The translations under genes were made by a program, and so were the position numbers. DNA of 64,000 nt from Phycisphaerae bacterium (GTDB taxonomy: Bacteria > Planctomycetota > Phycisphaerae > UBA1845): assembly GCA_028289375.1 (NCBI GenBank), contig JANQQK010000046.1:1-64000 (forward strand), read 5' to 3'. The first letter of the stretch is position 1. Each line of letters opens with the position of its first letter. Below the pieces are notes generated by a model. The model saw only the letters and a list, made by a program, of their open reading frames with translations. It did no database searches and had not been told where the DNA came from. Shown here one piece after another: positions 9,167-17,406 of the stretch.

Positions 9167-11023
9167 TCAGCTCTTGGCGCCGGCTTGGACGATGTGGAGC
9201 GCCTTGAGCACGTCTTTTTCCTCGACGACGCCGACAATGTGCAAACTGTCATCATGCTCGGTGACGGGAAGCATGCTGACGTTGGCTTCGGCAAAAACCG
9301 GCAACACAGCTTCAAGCGAAGCATCGACCGGCACGACGCGGGCATTTCCGTCGGTCAGGTCGACGGCGGTTACGAGATCGCGCAATGTCGGGTCATAGAT
9401 CAGATCGCGCAATTCCGACATGTGGATCATGCCGGCGAACTGACCTGACTCGTGGACGACGGGAAAGTGACCGTAGTTCGATTTCTCGACAAAGTGCAAG
9501 ACTTCGTCGAAGCGTGCGGAGGCCTGGATGAGTTGGATGTTGCCGCGCATGACGTGTTCCACGGTCAACGACTCGGGGGCGACGGTCTCGTGCGACCCCC
9601 AGGGAATCAAGAGTCTGGCGATCGAACGGATCGTGTTGGCGAAGACTGACGGCGGGGCATCGGAAACGCGACCGGTGCGGAGGAGTGTGATGGCTTTGAC
9701 TTCGCCGAACGCGACGACGCGACTCTTGAGCAGCAGCGGGCCGGCCAACTCGAAAATGACGATGCTGCCAAGCACGACAGTGCCGCATAGTTTTGATAAC
9801 GGACTGTTCCAGTGCTGATCAAGAAAAGCAACCAGTCCGATGGCGACGGCGGCTTGGCAGAGCATGGCTGACCCCAGCGCTTCGGTACGATCATCGCTGT
9901 CGCCCGAGAGTCGCGCCCCCATCTTGACGCCGCCCAGTTTTCCGAGTGTTCGACAGACAAGGTACACACCACCAAGCAGCCCCATGTGCAACAAATCCGT
10001 AATGTGCAATTTGAATCCCGCCAACACGAAAAAGCCCGCGTAGATCGGCGTGCCAACGGTGTTGATGGTCGTCTTGAGTTTGTCGGAGTCGACGGCGACG
10101 TTGGCGAAGATGGCCCCAAGCACGAGCGTGGTCAGCAGGAAGCTGTAGGAAACACCGACGTGCTCCATCAGCCACGCCTCTCCCGCGCCAAGCACCAACA
10201 CCATCGCGAAGAACACGAGAAGCGATTCGGCCAATGGCAACTTGCCGTGGGCGATGACAAGAACGGCTCCGCCGAGAACACCCAGCACGAAACTGCCGGC
10301 AGTCAGCGCGAGGAACACGATGCCGGGCCGAGCCGCAATGCTCTCGGACGTATCAATCACACCGACGGCAGTCAGTAGCATAAACAGCGAGAAGAACGTG
10401 ACGATGCAGAGGATGTTGTTGAACCCCACCATCGCGAGGATGCGTTCGGACATGGGGCCTTTCGATTCGTATTCCTGCAGGATGAAGAGCGTGGCTGCGG
10501 GTGCGGTTTCGATGGCGGCGGCGGCAAGCAAGGCACCGAGGACCATACACTCGACGAATGTGTACGAGCCGCCCGTGGTCATGAAGGCTGCGACACTGCA
10601 TCCGATCGCAACAGCAGCGAAGGTGGTTGCCGCCTCCGCCACGGACACCGGTGCGACCGTTCTTCCCAGTGTCTGTAGCTTACGCTTCTCGAAGACGCTG
10701 CCGACCTTGAAAAGGATCATGCCGAGTGCAAGGTCGCGAATGGCTGCAAGTGGGATGGCTGAGTGGTCGAGCGCGGCGCTGATCTGTTCCTCGCTGGACT
10801 CGAGCGCGTAGTGGAGACAGGCGCGGAGTGCGATACCGCTCAGCAGGAATCCGACCACGCGCGGCACGTGTACCCAGCGGGCGGCGAACCCGCCGGCGAT
10901 GCCCGCGATGAGCATCAGGCCGAAAAGCAACCCCGGTCCCGGTACAACGGCAACGAACATGACGACAATCCGTGGCGATTCCGCGGCGGCGTCGGAGGCG
11001 ACCGCCAGCCACCATCGCCCCAC
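9167..11023 (-). CDS. CPA2-type cation/proton antiporter with C-terminal CBS pair
   Basis: A 618-residue membrane protein. About residues 25-430 form 11-13 hydrophobic segments of the Na+/H+ exchanger fold (for example GLMLIAGIAGGFAARWVHVP and AFMTTGGSYTFVECMVLGAL). They include the polar break typical of KefB/RosB-like monovalent cation antiporters. The C-terminal cytoplasmic part (about 485-612) contains two CBS domains, seen in VEHVMRGNIQLIQA, FPVVHESGQFAGMIHMSELR and LPVTEHDDSLHIVGVVEEKD. CBS pairs usually bind adenine nucleotides, so ion transport may respond to energy state or ionic strength. The start is ambiguous: the frame begins at 11023, but Met22 at 10960 sits directly before the first membrane segment. 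Ion specificity cannot be read from the sequence. Confidence 0.88.
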   Translation of the reverse strand: MGRWWLAVASDAAAESPRIVVMFVAVVPGPGLLFGLMLIAGIAGGFAARWVHVPRVVGFLLSGIALRACLHYALESSEEQISAALDHSAIPLAAIRDLALGMILFKVGSVFEKRKLQTLGRTVAPVSVAEAATTFAAVAIGCSVAAFMTTGGSYTFVECMVLGALLAAAAIETAPAATLFILQEYESKGPMSERILAMVGFNNILCIVTFFSLFMLLTAVGVIDTSESIAARPGIVFLALTAGSFVLGVLGGAVLVIAHGKLPLAESLLVFFAMVLVLGAGEAWLMEHVGVSYSFLLTTLVLGAIFANVAVDSDKLKTTINTVGTPIYAGFFVLAGFKLHITDLLHMGLLGGVYLVCRTLGKLGGVKMGARLSGDSDDRTEALGSAMLCQAAVAIGLVAFLDQHWNSPLSKLCGTVVLGSIVIFELAGPLLLKSRVVAFGEVKAITLLRTGRVSDAPPSVFANTIRSIARLLIPWGSHETVAPESLTVEHVMRGNIQLIQASARFDEVLHFVEKSNYGHFPVVHESGQFAGMIHMSELRDLIYDPTLRDLVTAVDLTDGNARVVPVDASLEAVLPVFAEANVSMLPVTEHDDSLHIVGVVEEKDVLKALHIVQAGAKS

Positions 11024-11149
11024 GGGTCGAGAACATCTTAGGCCAATTGTCAGCGGATGTAATCGGTTGTGTCAGAAAGTGCGGCGAGGGTTGTGGGGAC
11101 ACGTGGGCGTACGTATTCTGCACATGGCGCGGAAATTTGGAGAAATCCC

Positions 11150-11218
11150 ATGAACCTGTTCGAGCTGATTTTCGACCTGATCATTCAGATCATCGAGCTG
11201 ATTTTGTTCTTTGATTGA
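11150..11218 (+). CDS. Possible 22-residue hydrophobic acidic microprotein
   Basis: A short frame, ATG to TGA, encodes a 22-residue peptide beginning MNLFELIFDLIIQ and ending FFD. It is preceded by GGAG at an ideal seven-base spacing. It is almost entirely Leu, Ile and Phe, with acidic residues at positions 5, 9, 16 and 22 and no basic side chain, which would put the charges on one face of a helix. It lies between the divergent antiporter and glycosyltransferase genes. Small hydrophobic peptides of this kind can be membrane regulators or toxin-like, but the frame is short enough to arise by chance. I see no antisense RNA or partner gene. Confidence 0.3.
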   Translation: MNLFELIFDLIIQIIELILFFD

Positions 11219-11318
11219 TCGGCCTGACCCGACCATTGCTGCGATTGGCGGTGGTCGTCGGCGTGCGGTACATTGTCCGCTTGTGCATGGCAAGTGGTGA
11301 TGGAACCGGAGCGCCGCG

Positions 11319-12884
11319 GTGCTGATGGCTGACCAACCTGCCCCATTGACCGCCACGCAGGTCAAACACCCGGTGCGGATTCTGATCGGCGCGGCGGTGG
11401 TGTTCTGCCTGCTGATGCCGATTCTGCTGGCGTTCAGCTCGCCGGCGTACATCGTCAAGCACGTCTCCGATGATGCCTATTACTATTTCAACGTCGCGCG
11501 GAACATCGCCCTCGGCAACGGGCTGTCGGCTGACGGTGTCACGACGACAACGGGGTTTCATCCGCTTTACTGCTTTCTCTTGGCTGGACTGCACTGGCTG
11601 ACGTCGCCATCGACTGACGGGTTTGTACAGCAGGCGATCTTGCTGAATGGGTTGTGCTTCGCAGCCACAGGGTTCGTGCTGTGGTGGGCGGCGAAGATGT
11701 GGTGGGGGCCTGTGGCGGGCATCACGGCGGGACTGCTCTGGTGGACCAATCCGCACGGCGTGCTGATCGAGGCAGCCGGTCTGGAGGGCATGGTCTACGC
11801 ATTGATGCTTGCGACGAGTTTCGCCGTGTTGATGTGGATATTGCATGATCAACCGACGCGATTCGGAATTGGATCGATGGCTGTGCTCGGTGTCGCGTTG
11901 GGCCTGACGCTCCTCTCCCGAACAGATTCCATCGTACTGCTGCCGCTGGTCGGACTGGTTGTGTTGACGTCGCAACGCGGTGGATCCTGGACGGTGCGGA
12001 TCGCTGGCGTCGCCGTGATGGGCGGCGTGGCCATCGGCATGTTGAGCATCTGGTGGTGGATCGCCGCGCGCGAAACGGGTGGATCACTGCAGGGCAGTGC
12101 CGTGATCAAGCAGATGTGGCGGAACGGCATGCGGGCTGACGCAGGACTCTGGGGGGACCTGTGGTTCACGGTTCAAACATGGGCGAAATACGTGGCCAAG
12201 TGTTTCGTGAAGGTGCCCGCGTTGAAGTGGACGCTGAGCGGGGTGCCGGCGTTGTATGTGGCTGTCCGAGTTGGGCGTGGTCGCGCGGGCTGGTCGCTGC
12301 TTCATGTGCTGTGGATTCTGCCGGTCGGACTTGGCGTGGCCTATGCGTATTTCATCGATAAGCCGCGGACGTGGTATTATGTGCCGGCACTCGTGGGTCT
12401 GACGATTCTGGCGGCTGGTGCATTTTCCGCCATTTGGACCGGGCTGGCGACAAACCGGTTGGCGGACCTCGCGCGACGGACGATGCCGTTGCTGATTCTG
12501 CTCGTTGTCTTGGAATCCGGGGCCATCTTCGCGCGAAACCTCACGCGGCCAAGGTCGCGCGAGCAGTCGGCGGCTGTGGCTGCCGCTCGGGGACTTGAGC
12601 GCGAGCTGCCAAAAGGCACGCGACTTGGTTGCTGGCATAGCGGCATCGTGCAGTATTACACGCCGTCGCTCACGATCATCAACCTCGATGGGCTGGCCAA
12701 CAACGAAATCGCCGCAGTGCTGCGTGACGACAAAACCATGAACGAATACTGGGACGAACGCGAGATCGCCTACATCCTCGGCCAACCAAGGCAGAAGATG
12801 GGCGGGTACGCCGACACGTGGGGCAACAAGAAACTCGAATTCTACGCCAACGGCGTGCAGAAAATCGTCAGCATCGACGAGTAG
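11319..12884 (+). CDS. GT-C type polytopic membrane glycosyltransferase
   Basis: A protein of about 520 residues with roughly ten hydrophobic segments. After the first membrane helix comes VSDDAYYYFNVARNIALGNG, followed by GVTTTTGFHPLY. These match the acidic catalytic loop (DD) and the conserved GFHPLY segment of lipid-phosphosugar-dependent GT-C glycosyltransferases. The C-terminal soluble portion (about 420-520) contains LGCWHSGIVQYYTPSLTIINLDG, typical of periplasmic domains in this group. It probably moves a sugar from a polyprenyl-phosphate donor to a surface glycan or protein. The start is GTG at 11319 or, equally possible, ATG at 11325. The SGNH hydrolase gene follows 15 bases downstream on the same strand, so the two probably act in one glycan-modification pathway. 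Confidence 0.82.
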   Translation: MLMADQPAPLTATQVKHPVRILIGAAVVFCLLMPILLAFSSPAYIVKHVSDDAYYYFNVARNIALGNGLSADGVTTTTGFHPLYCFLLAGLHWLTSPSTDGFVQQAILLNGLCFAATGFVLWWAAKMWWGPVAGITAGLLWWTNPHGVLIEAAGLEGMVYALMLATSFAVLMWILHDQPTRFGIGSMAVLGVALGLTLLSRTDSIVLLPLVGLVVLTSQRGGSWTVRIAGVAVMGGVAIGMLSIWWWIAARETGGSLQGSAVIKQMWRNGMRADAGLWGDLWFTVQTWAKYVAKCFVKVPALKWTLSGVPALYVAVRVGRGRAGWSLLHVLWILPVGLGVAYAYFIDKPRTWYYVPALVGLTILAAGAFSAIWTGLATNRLADLARRTMPLLILLVVLESGAIFARNLTRPRSREQSAAVAAARGLERELPKGTRLGCWHSGIVQYYTPSLTIINLDGLANNEIAAVLRDDKTMNEYWDEREIAYILGQPRQKMGGYADTWGNKKLEFYANGVQKIVSIDE

Positions 12885-12899
12885 CGAAACACGATCATC

Positions 12900-14354
12900 A
12901 TGAACGTTCGACAAAAGCTCTTTCTTACCGCCGTCGTCATCGCCAACGGGCTGCTGATCGGATTTTCCAGCAACATCAGCGATCTGGTCGCCCACGATCG
13001 ACCGGTCATCCTCGGGCGATACTCGCGGACGCACTTCGGCTGGATCGTCGGCGTGCTGATCATCTCCATCATCGGGCTGTATGTTGATCAGGCGCGGACG
13101 CCGCAGGTGTACCGCAAGCGCTGGTTCCGCGTGATTGCGTCGATGATCGTGCTCACGCCAACGCTCCTGCTGGCCGACTTCGCCCTCCGGCAGGTCGTGA
13201 CGCCGATGTACATCTACGACGACCTCGCCTTTCATCGGCCGCCCGATCGGTCGTGGACCTACGAATTCCACGATCTGCCCGCATCCGGCTGGGCAACGCA
13301 TGCGCCAGAAGGGTATTCACCGATTTCCTGCACGCTCGATTCCGACGCCCGCGGGTATCGCAATTCTGCGCCGAAAGCGTCGTACGACATCGTGACGCTT
13401 GGCGATTCCTTCACGGAAGGGTCGAACGTATCGAACGACGAGGTCTGGACCACGCTCTTCGCCGAGCGGACCGACAAAAGTCTCTACAACCTCGGCATGA
13501 CCGGGTATGGGCCTGTGCATTATCTGGCGTCGCTTGAACAGCATGGCCTGTCGCTGGCGACCGAACACGTGATCTGCATGATTTACGAAGGCAACGACTT
13601 TCGCACGGCTGAGCGCGAACTGGGACCGGAGAATCCGTCGCTGTGGGAACGCGTCTCTGTCTACGCCGATCGCTCGCCCATCCGCCTCATGCTCGATCGA
13701 CTGATTCAGGGCACGTTGGCCAGCACACAGGTCGAGCCTGATCCGAAACTCGTTGAGATGTTCTCGTGGCTGCCGTTGATGGTGCCGGAGGGACCGCAGT
13801 CCAACCCTTACGCATTCGGGCCCAAGGCGTTGTTCGAGCACAGTCAGTCGGCGGACTTGTTCGAGATGGATCCGACCTGGGCGCGTGCTTGCGGCTACCT
13901 TGATCGCATCAAGTCAGTCTGTGATGACACGAATCTGAAACTGACGATCGCGTTTGCGCCGACCAAGGCGCACGTCGTGTTGCCGCTGGTGCGGGGTCGA
14001 TTGCCCATTGAGAAGCTGCAGGAGATTGCCGGCCTGCGAACGGAGTGGGTGCCGGCGGCTGACGTGTTTGAAAAGCAGTTGTTCGACAACCTCGACGCCC
14101 GCGAGTCGGTCGTGCGAGCATGGTGCGCATCCAACGACGTGCCGTTCATCTCGACCACGACCGTCCTGCGAGACGCTGTCGCCAATGGAACCCATGCCTA
14201 CTTCACCTACGACCATCACTGGACACCCGAAGGCCATCGCGTCGTCGCGGATCATGTCGCAGTCAACTTCGTGGCCGAAGAAGAGACATCGTCTGCCTCA
14301 GATACGGGCGAGATGGACGCACACGACGCGGCAGCCATCACAGGTCAGCAGTAA
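12900..14354 (+). CDS. Membrane-anchored SGNH/GDSL hydrolase
   Basis: A 484-residue protein with three or so N-terminal membrane helices (about residues 5-100) and then an SGNH hydrolase domain. Catalytic blocks are visible: GDSFTEG with Ser170, a Gly in LGMTGYG, GND at 231-233, and YDHHWTPEGH with Asp438 and His440 completing the triad as D-x-H. This arrangement is found in esterases and O-acetyltransferases or deacetylases acting on polysaccharides. It directly follows the GT-C glycosyltransferase gene, with 15 bases between them, which suggests that it edits acyl groups on a surface glycan made with that enzyme. The substrate is inferred only from context. Confidence 0.82.
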   Translation: MNVRQKLFLTAVVIANGLLIGFSSNISDLVAHDRPVILGRYSRTHFGWIVGVLIISIIGLYVDQARTPQVYRKRWFRVIASMIVLTPTLLLADFALRQVVTPMYIYDDLAFHRPPDRSWTYEFHDLPASGWATHAPEGYSPISCTLDSDARGYRNSAPKASYDIVTLGDSFTEGSNVSNDEVWTTLFAERTDKSLYNLGMTGYGPVHYLASLEQHGLSLATEHVICMIYEGNDFRTAERELGPENPSLWERVSVYADRSPIRLMLDRLIQGTLASTQVEPDPKLVEMFSWLPLMVPEGPQSNPYAFGPKALFEHSQSADLFEMDPTWARACGYLDRIKSVCDDTNLKLTIAFAPTKAHVVLPLVRGRLPIEKLQEIAGLRTEWVPAADVFEKQLFDNLDARESVVRAWCASNDVPFISTTTVLRDAVANGTHAYFTYDHHWTPEGHRVVADHVAVNFVAEEETSSASDTGEMDAHDAAAITGQQ

Positions 14355-14367
14355 GTCAATACGTTCT

Positions 14368-15687
14368 CTATGATTGATCAGCCGCGATGCGGTAGACGCG
14401 ACCGTCATCTGCCAGCACATACAACTCGCCTGCGGCATCCTGTTCAAGAGACAGCACGTTGAAGTCCGGCCTGCCATTGGCGGTGTTGGTGATGGGGAGG
14501 TCATCGACGGTCCATCCCTCCGAGCCTTCATCTTCGCCCACGTAAAGTCGCCCGCCGGAACCATCAGCAAAGTCGGCGAACACATACTGACCGACCATGG
14601 ATGGAACGTCGCTTCCGCGATAGACGTAGCCACCGATCACGGATGAGCCGGTCGGACCGGTCGACGCGTCGTGCGGGTAGGCAATGATCGGGTCGACCAA
14701 TGGCTGCCCCATGGCGTCGACGTTCGGGCAGTTCGCAGACGGGTTGAAACAGGCGTTGCCTTCCTTGATGAACCAGCCGAGATTGTCGCCGGCGGACACG
14801 ATGCTGACCTCTTCGAACGCCCCCTGGCCAACGTCGCCGACATAGAGTTCGCCGGTATCGCGGTCGAACGAGAATCGCCACGGGTTCCGCAACCCAAGTG
14901 CGAAGATTTCATCCCGCGTTTCGATCGCATCGACGAATGGGTTGTTGTCTGGAATGGCGTAGGGTGCGTCGCCGTCAACGTCGATGCGAAGGATCGTTCC
15001 GAGCAGCGTGGAGCGATCCTGCCCGTTGCCAAGGTCGGGATCGTGACCGAGTCCACGGTCGCCCCCACCGCCGCCGTCACCGAGACCGATGTAGAGCATA
15101 CCGTCAGGGCCGAAGACGAGGTGCCCGCCGTTGTGGTTGGATTGTGGTTGCGGGATTTCGAGAATCACGCGCTCGGAATCGGCGTCGGCCACAGTCATGT
15201 TATCCGACGAAACCGTGAATTCGGAGATGCGTGACTGGTGGTTGAACCCGGAGGCGTCGCCCGAGTCGAGGGGTGCAGAGTAGTAGACAAAGATCCGTCC
15301 GTTGGCGGCAAAGTCGGGGTGGAGGGCCAAACCAAGCAAGCCTCGCTCGTCGTAGAACGGGTTCAGGCTGACCATCCGATCGGCCACGGACAGGAACGGT
15401 CGTTCCAGATTCACGCCGTTGTCATCGAGCACGAATACCGAGCCGGTCTGATCGGCGAGCAGCATACGGCCTGTCTCGTCGGGGAACGGGGCAAGGGCGA
15501 TGGGTGCGTTCAGTCCGCTGGCGACCGTAACCAACGTCACAGCAGGTACTTGCGAGTCAGAAGGGTCGCCCGTGCTTCCCGGCGGCGGATCCGTGACCAC
15601 CGGCGGACAGCCAACCGACATCAGCGCCAGGAGGCTCGCGAACACCACCATACTACATAACGTCATTTTTTTCAGCATCTTACGCAA
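14368..15687 (-). CDS. Glucose/sorbosone dehydrogenase-like PQQ beta-propeller lipoprotein
   Basis: A lipoprotein of about 439 residues. The signal sequence ends in a lipobox, ALMSVGC, placing it on the periplasmic side of a membrane. The mature part matches the soluble glucose/sorbosone dehydrogenase propeller family: GLNAPIALAPFPDE near the start, then NPFYDERGLLGLALHPDF, NHNGGHLVFGPDGMLYIGLG, IFALGLRNPWRFSFD and VGGYVYRG-like blades. The conserved His and Arg of the PQQ site (NHNGG and GLRNPWR) are present, so it may oxidise sugars with PQQ. The start is uncertain: TTG at 15687 has GGAGG five bases upstream, whereas ATG at 15678 does not. Confidence 0.85.
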   Translation of the reverse strand: MRKMLKKMTLCSMVVFASLLALMSVGCPPVVTDPPPGSTGDPSDSQVPAVTLVTVASGLNAPIALAPFPDETGRMLLADQTGSVFVLDDNGVNLERPFLSVADRMVSLNPFYDERGLLGLALHPDFAANGRIFVYYSAPLDSGDASGFNHQSRISEFTVSSDNMTVADADSERVILEIPQPQSNHNGGHLVFGPDGMLYIGLGDGGGGGDRGLGHDPDLGNGQDRSTLLGTILRIDVDGDAPYAIPDNNPFVDAIETRDEIFALGLRNPWRFSFDRDTGELYVGDVGQGAFEEVSIVSAGDNLGWFIKEGNACFNPSANCPNVDAMGQPLVDPIIAYPHDASTGPTGSSVIGGYVYRGSDVPSMVGQYVFADFADGSGGRLYVGEDEGSEGWTVDDLPITNTANGRPDFNVLSLEQDAAGELYVLADDGRVYRIAADQS

Positions 15688-15878
15688 CGACGCCTCCGTG
15701 AACGTGTTGTTTTGCTCGACCTCAACATCGTAGGCGCCCACCAGGATTCCGCATACCCGCTCGTCACCGTACGTTTTGCACGATTTTTATCGCCAGAAAC
15801 GCAAGATTCGTGCGAATGCGCGACATCGGTGATAGTGTCGCACGTGAGTAGGGACGACGGGACAGTGGAACAGGACGG

Positions 15879-16451
15879 ATGATCCGAGAGTCGGAGCCGC
15901 TAAGTCCGGCAGAATTCGCCGCCGAATACACATCATCCGTCCGCGCATTGTGGGGCGTGGCGGTGGGTGTGGTCGGTGACGCCAGCTTGGCGGAGGACAT
16001 CGTCCAGGAGGCGGCTGTTCTCGCGTTGGGCAAGCTGGACCAGTTCGAGCGCGGTACGCGGTTCGTGGCTTGGATGGGGCAGATGGTGCGCTTTGTCGCG
16101 TTGAACCGGGGTCGCAAAGAGCACAAGCGCCGTCCTGCAGACGTGGACTCGCACACCGTTGAACAGATGGCATCGGACGATGCGTGGCGGGCATCCGTCG
16201 CGGCCACCGGCACGGGCATTGATCTGGACGCGGCGATGTACGAGGCGTTGGGGGAGGTGAACGAGGTGGCGCGGGCGTGCTTGCTCCTGCGTACGCTGGA
16301 GGGTTGCGATTATGCCACGATCGCCGACCTGCTGGGGATTCCTGAAGGCACGGCGATGAGCCACGTCCATCGCACTCGGCAATTTCTACGCGGCCGTCTG
16401 GGCGAACGTGGTGAAACGGGATCGGAGGCGCACGGATTGCGTGATCGGTGA
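15879..16451 (+). CDS. ECF-type RNA polymerase sigma factor (second copy)
   Basis: A 190-residue sigma-70 family protein. Region 2 includes AEDIVQEAAVLALGKLDQFE and the DNA-melting segment FVAWMGQMVRFVALNRGRK. Region 4 carries the helix-turn-helix YATIADLLGIPEGTAMSHVH and an ensuing basic helix. Region 3 is absent. Its stop overlaps the ATG of the next gene by one base, so the sigma factor and its membrane anti-sigma partner are translationally coupled. The pair sits just upstream of the two exported TldD-like genes, which makes those the best guess for a nearby target. It is only weakly similar to the sigma factor at 1817. Confidence 0.92.
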   Translation: MIRESEPLSPAEFAAEYTSSVRALWGVAVGVVGDASLAEDIVQEAAVLALGKLDQFERGTRFVAWMGQMVRFVALNRGRKEHKRRPADVDSHTVEQMASDDAWRASVAATGTGIDLDAAMYEALGEVNEVARACLLLRTLEGCDYATIADLLGIPEGTAMSHVHRTRQFLRGRLGERGETGSEAHGLRDR

Positions 16452-17221
16452 TGGGTGCAGATGAGATGATGGACAAGCTGGACGCCTATCTTGATGGTCA
16501 GTTGAACCCGGCTGAGCGCGAAGCGTTCGAGCGGGAACTGGCAGACCATCCTGCCGTTCTGGCGGAGGTCGAGAAGCAACGTTCGGTGGATGCTTCGATC
16601 AGCCGGCTTTTCCCCATGCCCGATGCGGCGGCGATGGCGTCCCGACTTCCGACAACGGATCACAGCGGCGAAGCACCCGACGTGGTGCCGATTTCCGATG
16701 CTGCGGAGTTGTCCGGTGAAACAGGGAAGCCATCCCCACGTCGACAATGGTTCATGCTCGCCGCCCTGATTGCCATCTGCGGTTTGGCGGGGTGGCGATT
16801 TATGGTGAACTCGGAGGGCGATGCTCAGCCTGATTACTCGACGATGGCGTCGGCGTACCAGACGGAGGTGTCACGCGGGTTCAAGCCGTTGTGGGTGTGC
16901 GAGGATGATGCCGAGTTTGCCCGAACGTTTAAAGACCGGCTTGGTCAGTCGCTCCTGATGAAACCGTTGCCGCAGGGCGTGCGGGCGATTGGTCTGTCGT
17001 ATGCCGAGATCATTTCGGGCAAGACGACCTTTCTCTTGGCAAACGTGGATGGCGACGAGGTTATCGTGTTCATCGACAACGCATCTCATGGTCCGCAGAG
17101 CCTACCCTCGGGCAGCCGACTGCATCTCCATGCCCGTCAGGTCGGCTCCCTGATGCTCTACGAAGTGTCGCGGCTGGATCGGGCGTGGCTGCTTGATGCG
17201 TTTTACGTTCCCTCTGAGTAG
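16451..17221 (+). CDS. Membrane anti-sigma factor
   Basis: A 256-residue protein starting at an ATG that overlaps the sigma-factor stop by one base (a GTG three bases earlier is also in frame). The N-terminal cytoplasmic domain (about residues 1-95) has the helical pattern of anti-sigma factors, MDKLDAYLDGQLNPAERE then FERELADHPAVLAEVEKQ, but no zinc HCxxC. A single transmembrane helix (about 100-117, MLAALIAICGLAGWRFM) leads to a periplasmic domain of about 130 residues with no family I recognise. That domain holds short beta-like segments such as GKTTFLLANVDGDEVIVFID. It presumably sequesters the adjacent sigma factor and senses an envelope signal. Confidence 0.82.
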   Translation: MGADEMMDKLDAYLDGQLNPAEREAFERELADHPAVLAEVEKQRSVDASISRLFPMPDAAAMASRLPTTDHSGEAPDVVPISDAAELSGETGKPSPRRQWFMLAALIAICGLAGWRFMVNSEGDAQPDYSTMASAYQTEVSRGFKPLWVCEDDAEFARTFKDRLGQSLLMKPLPQGVRAIGLSYAEIISGKTTFLLANVDGDEVIVFIDNASHGPQSLPSGSRLHLHARQVGSLMLYEVSRLDRAWLLDAFYVPSE

Positions 17222-17406
17222 TCGCACGTTTCCTCCACACGACTGACAATTTCACACAACAAGTGACCGCCGCGTGAGATGGCCACTGGAATGTTTCTGT
17301 TTCCACGCGCAGGTCGGCGGGTACAATGCCCCAGTCGGCAGCGGCGCATATCCGCTGTCGTTCTTTGCTGGAAATCCTGCCAATTGATTTGAAACGAGGT
17401 GCGGTG

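Noticed and set aside
12084-13301. Minus-strand open frame across two plus-strand genes
   Set aside because: It spans the junction of two well-supported genes and has no ribosome binding site or domain.
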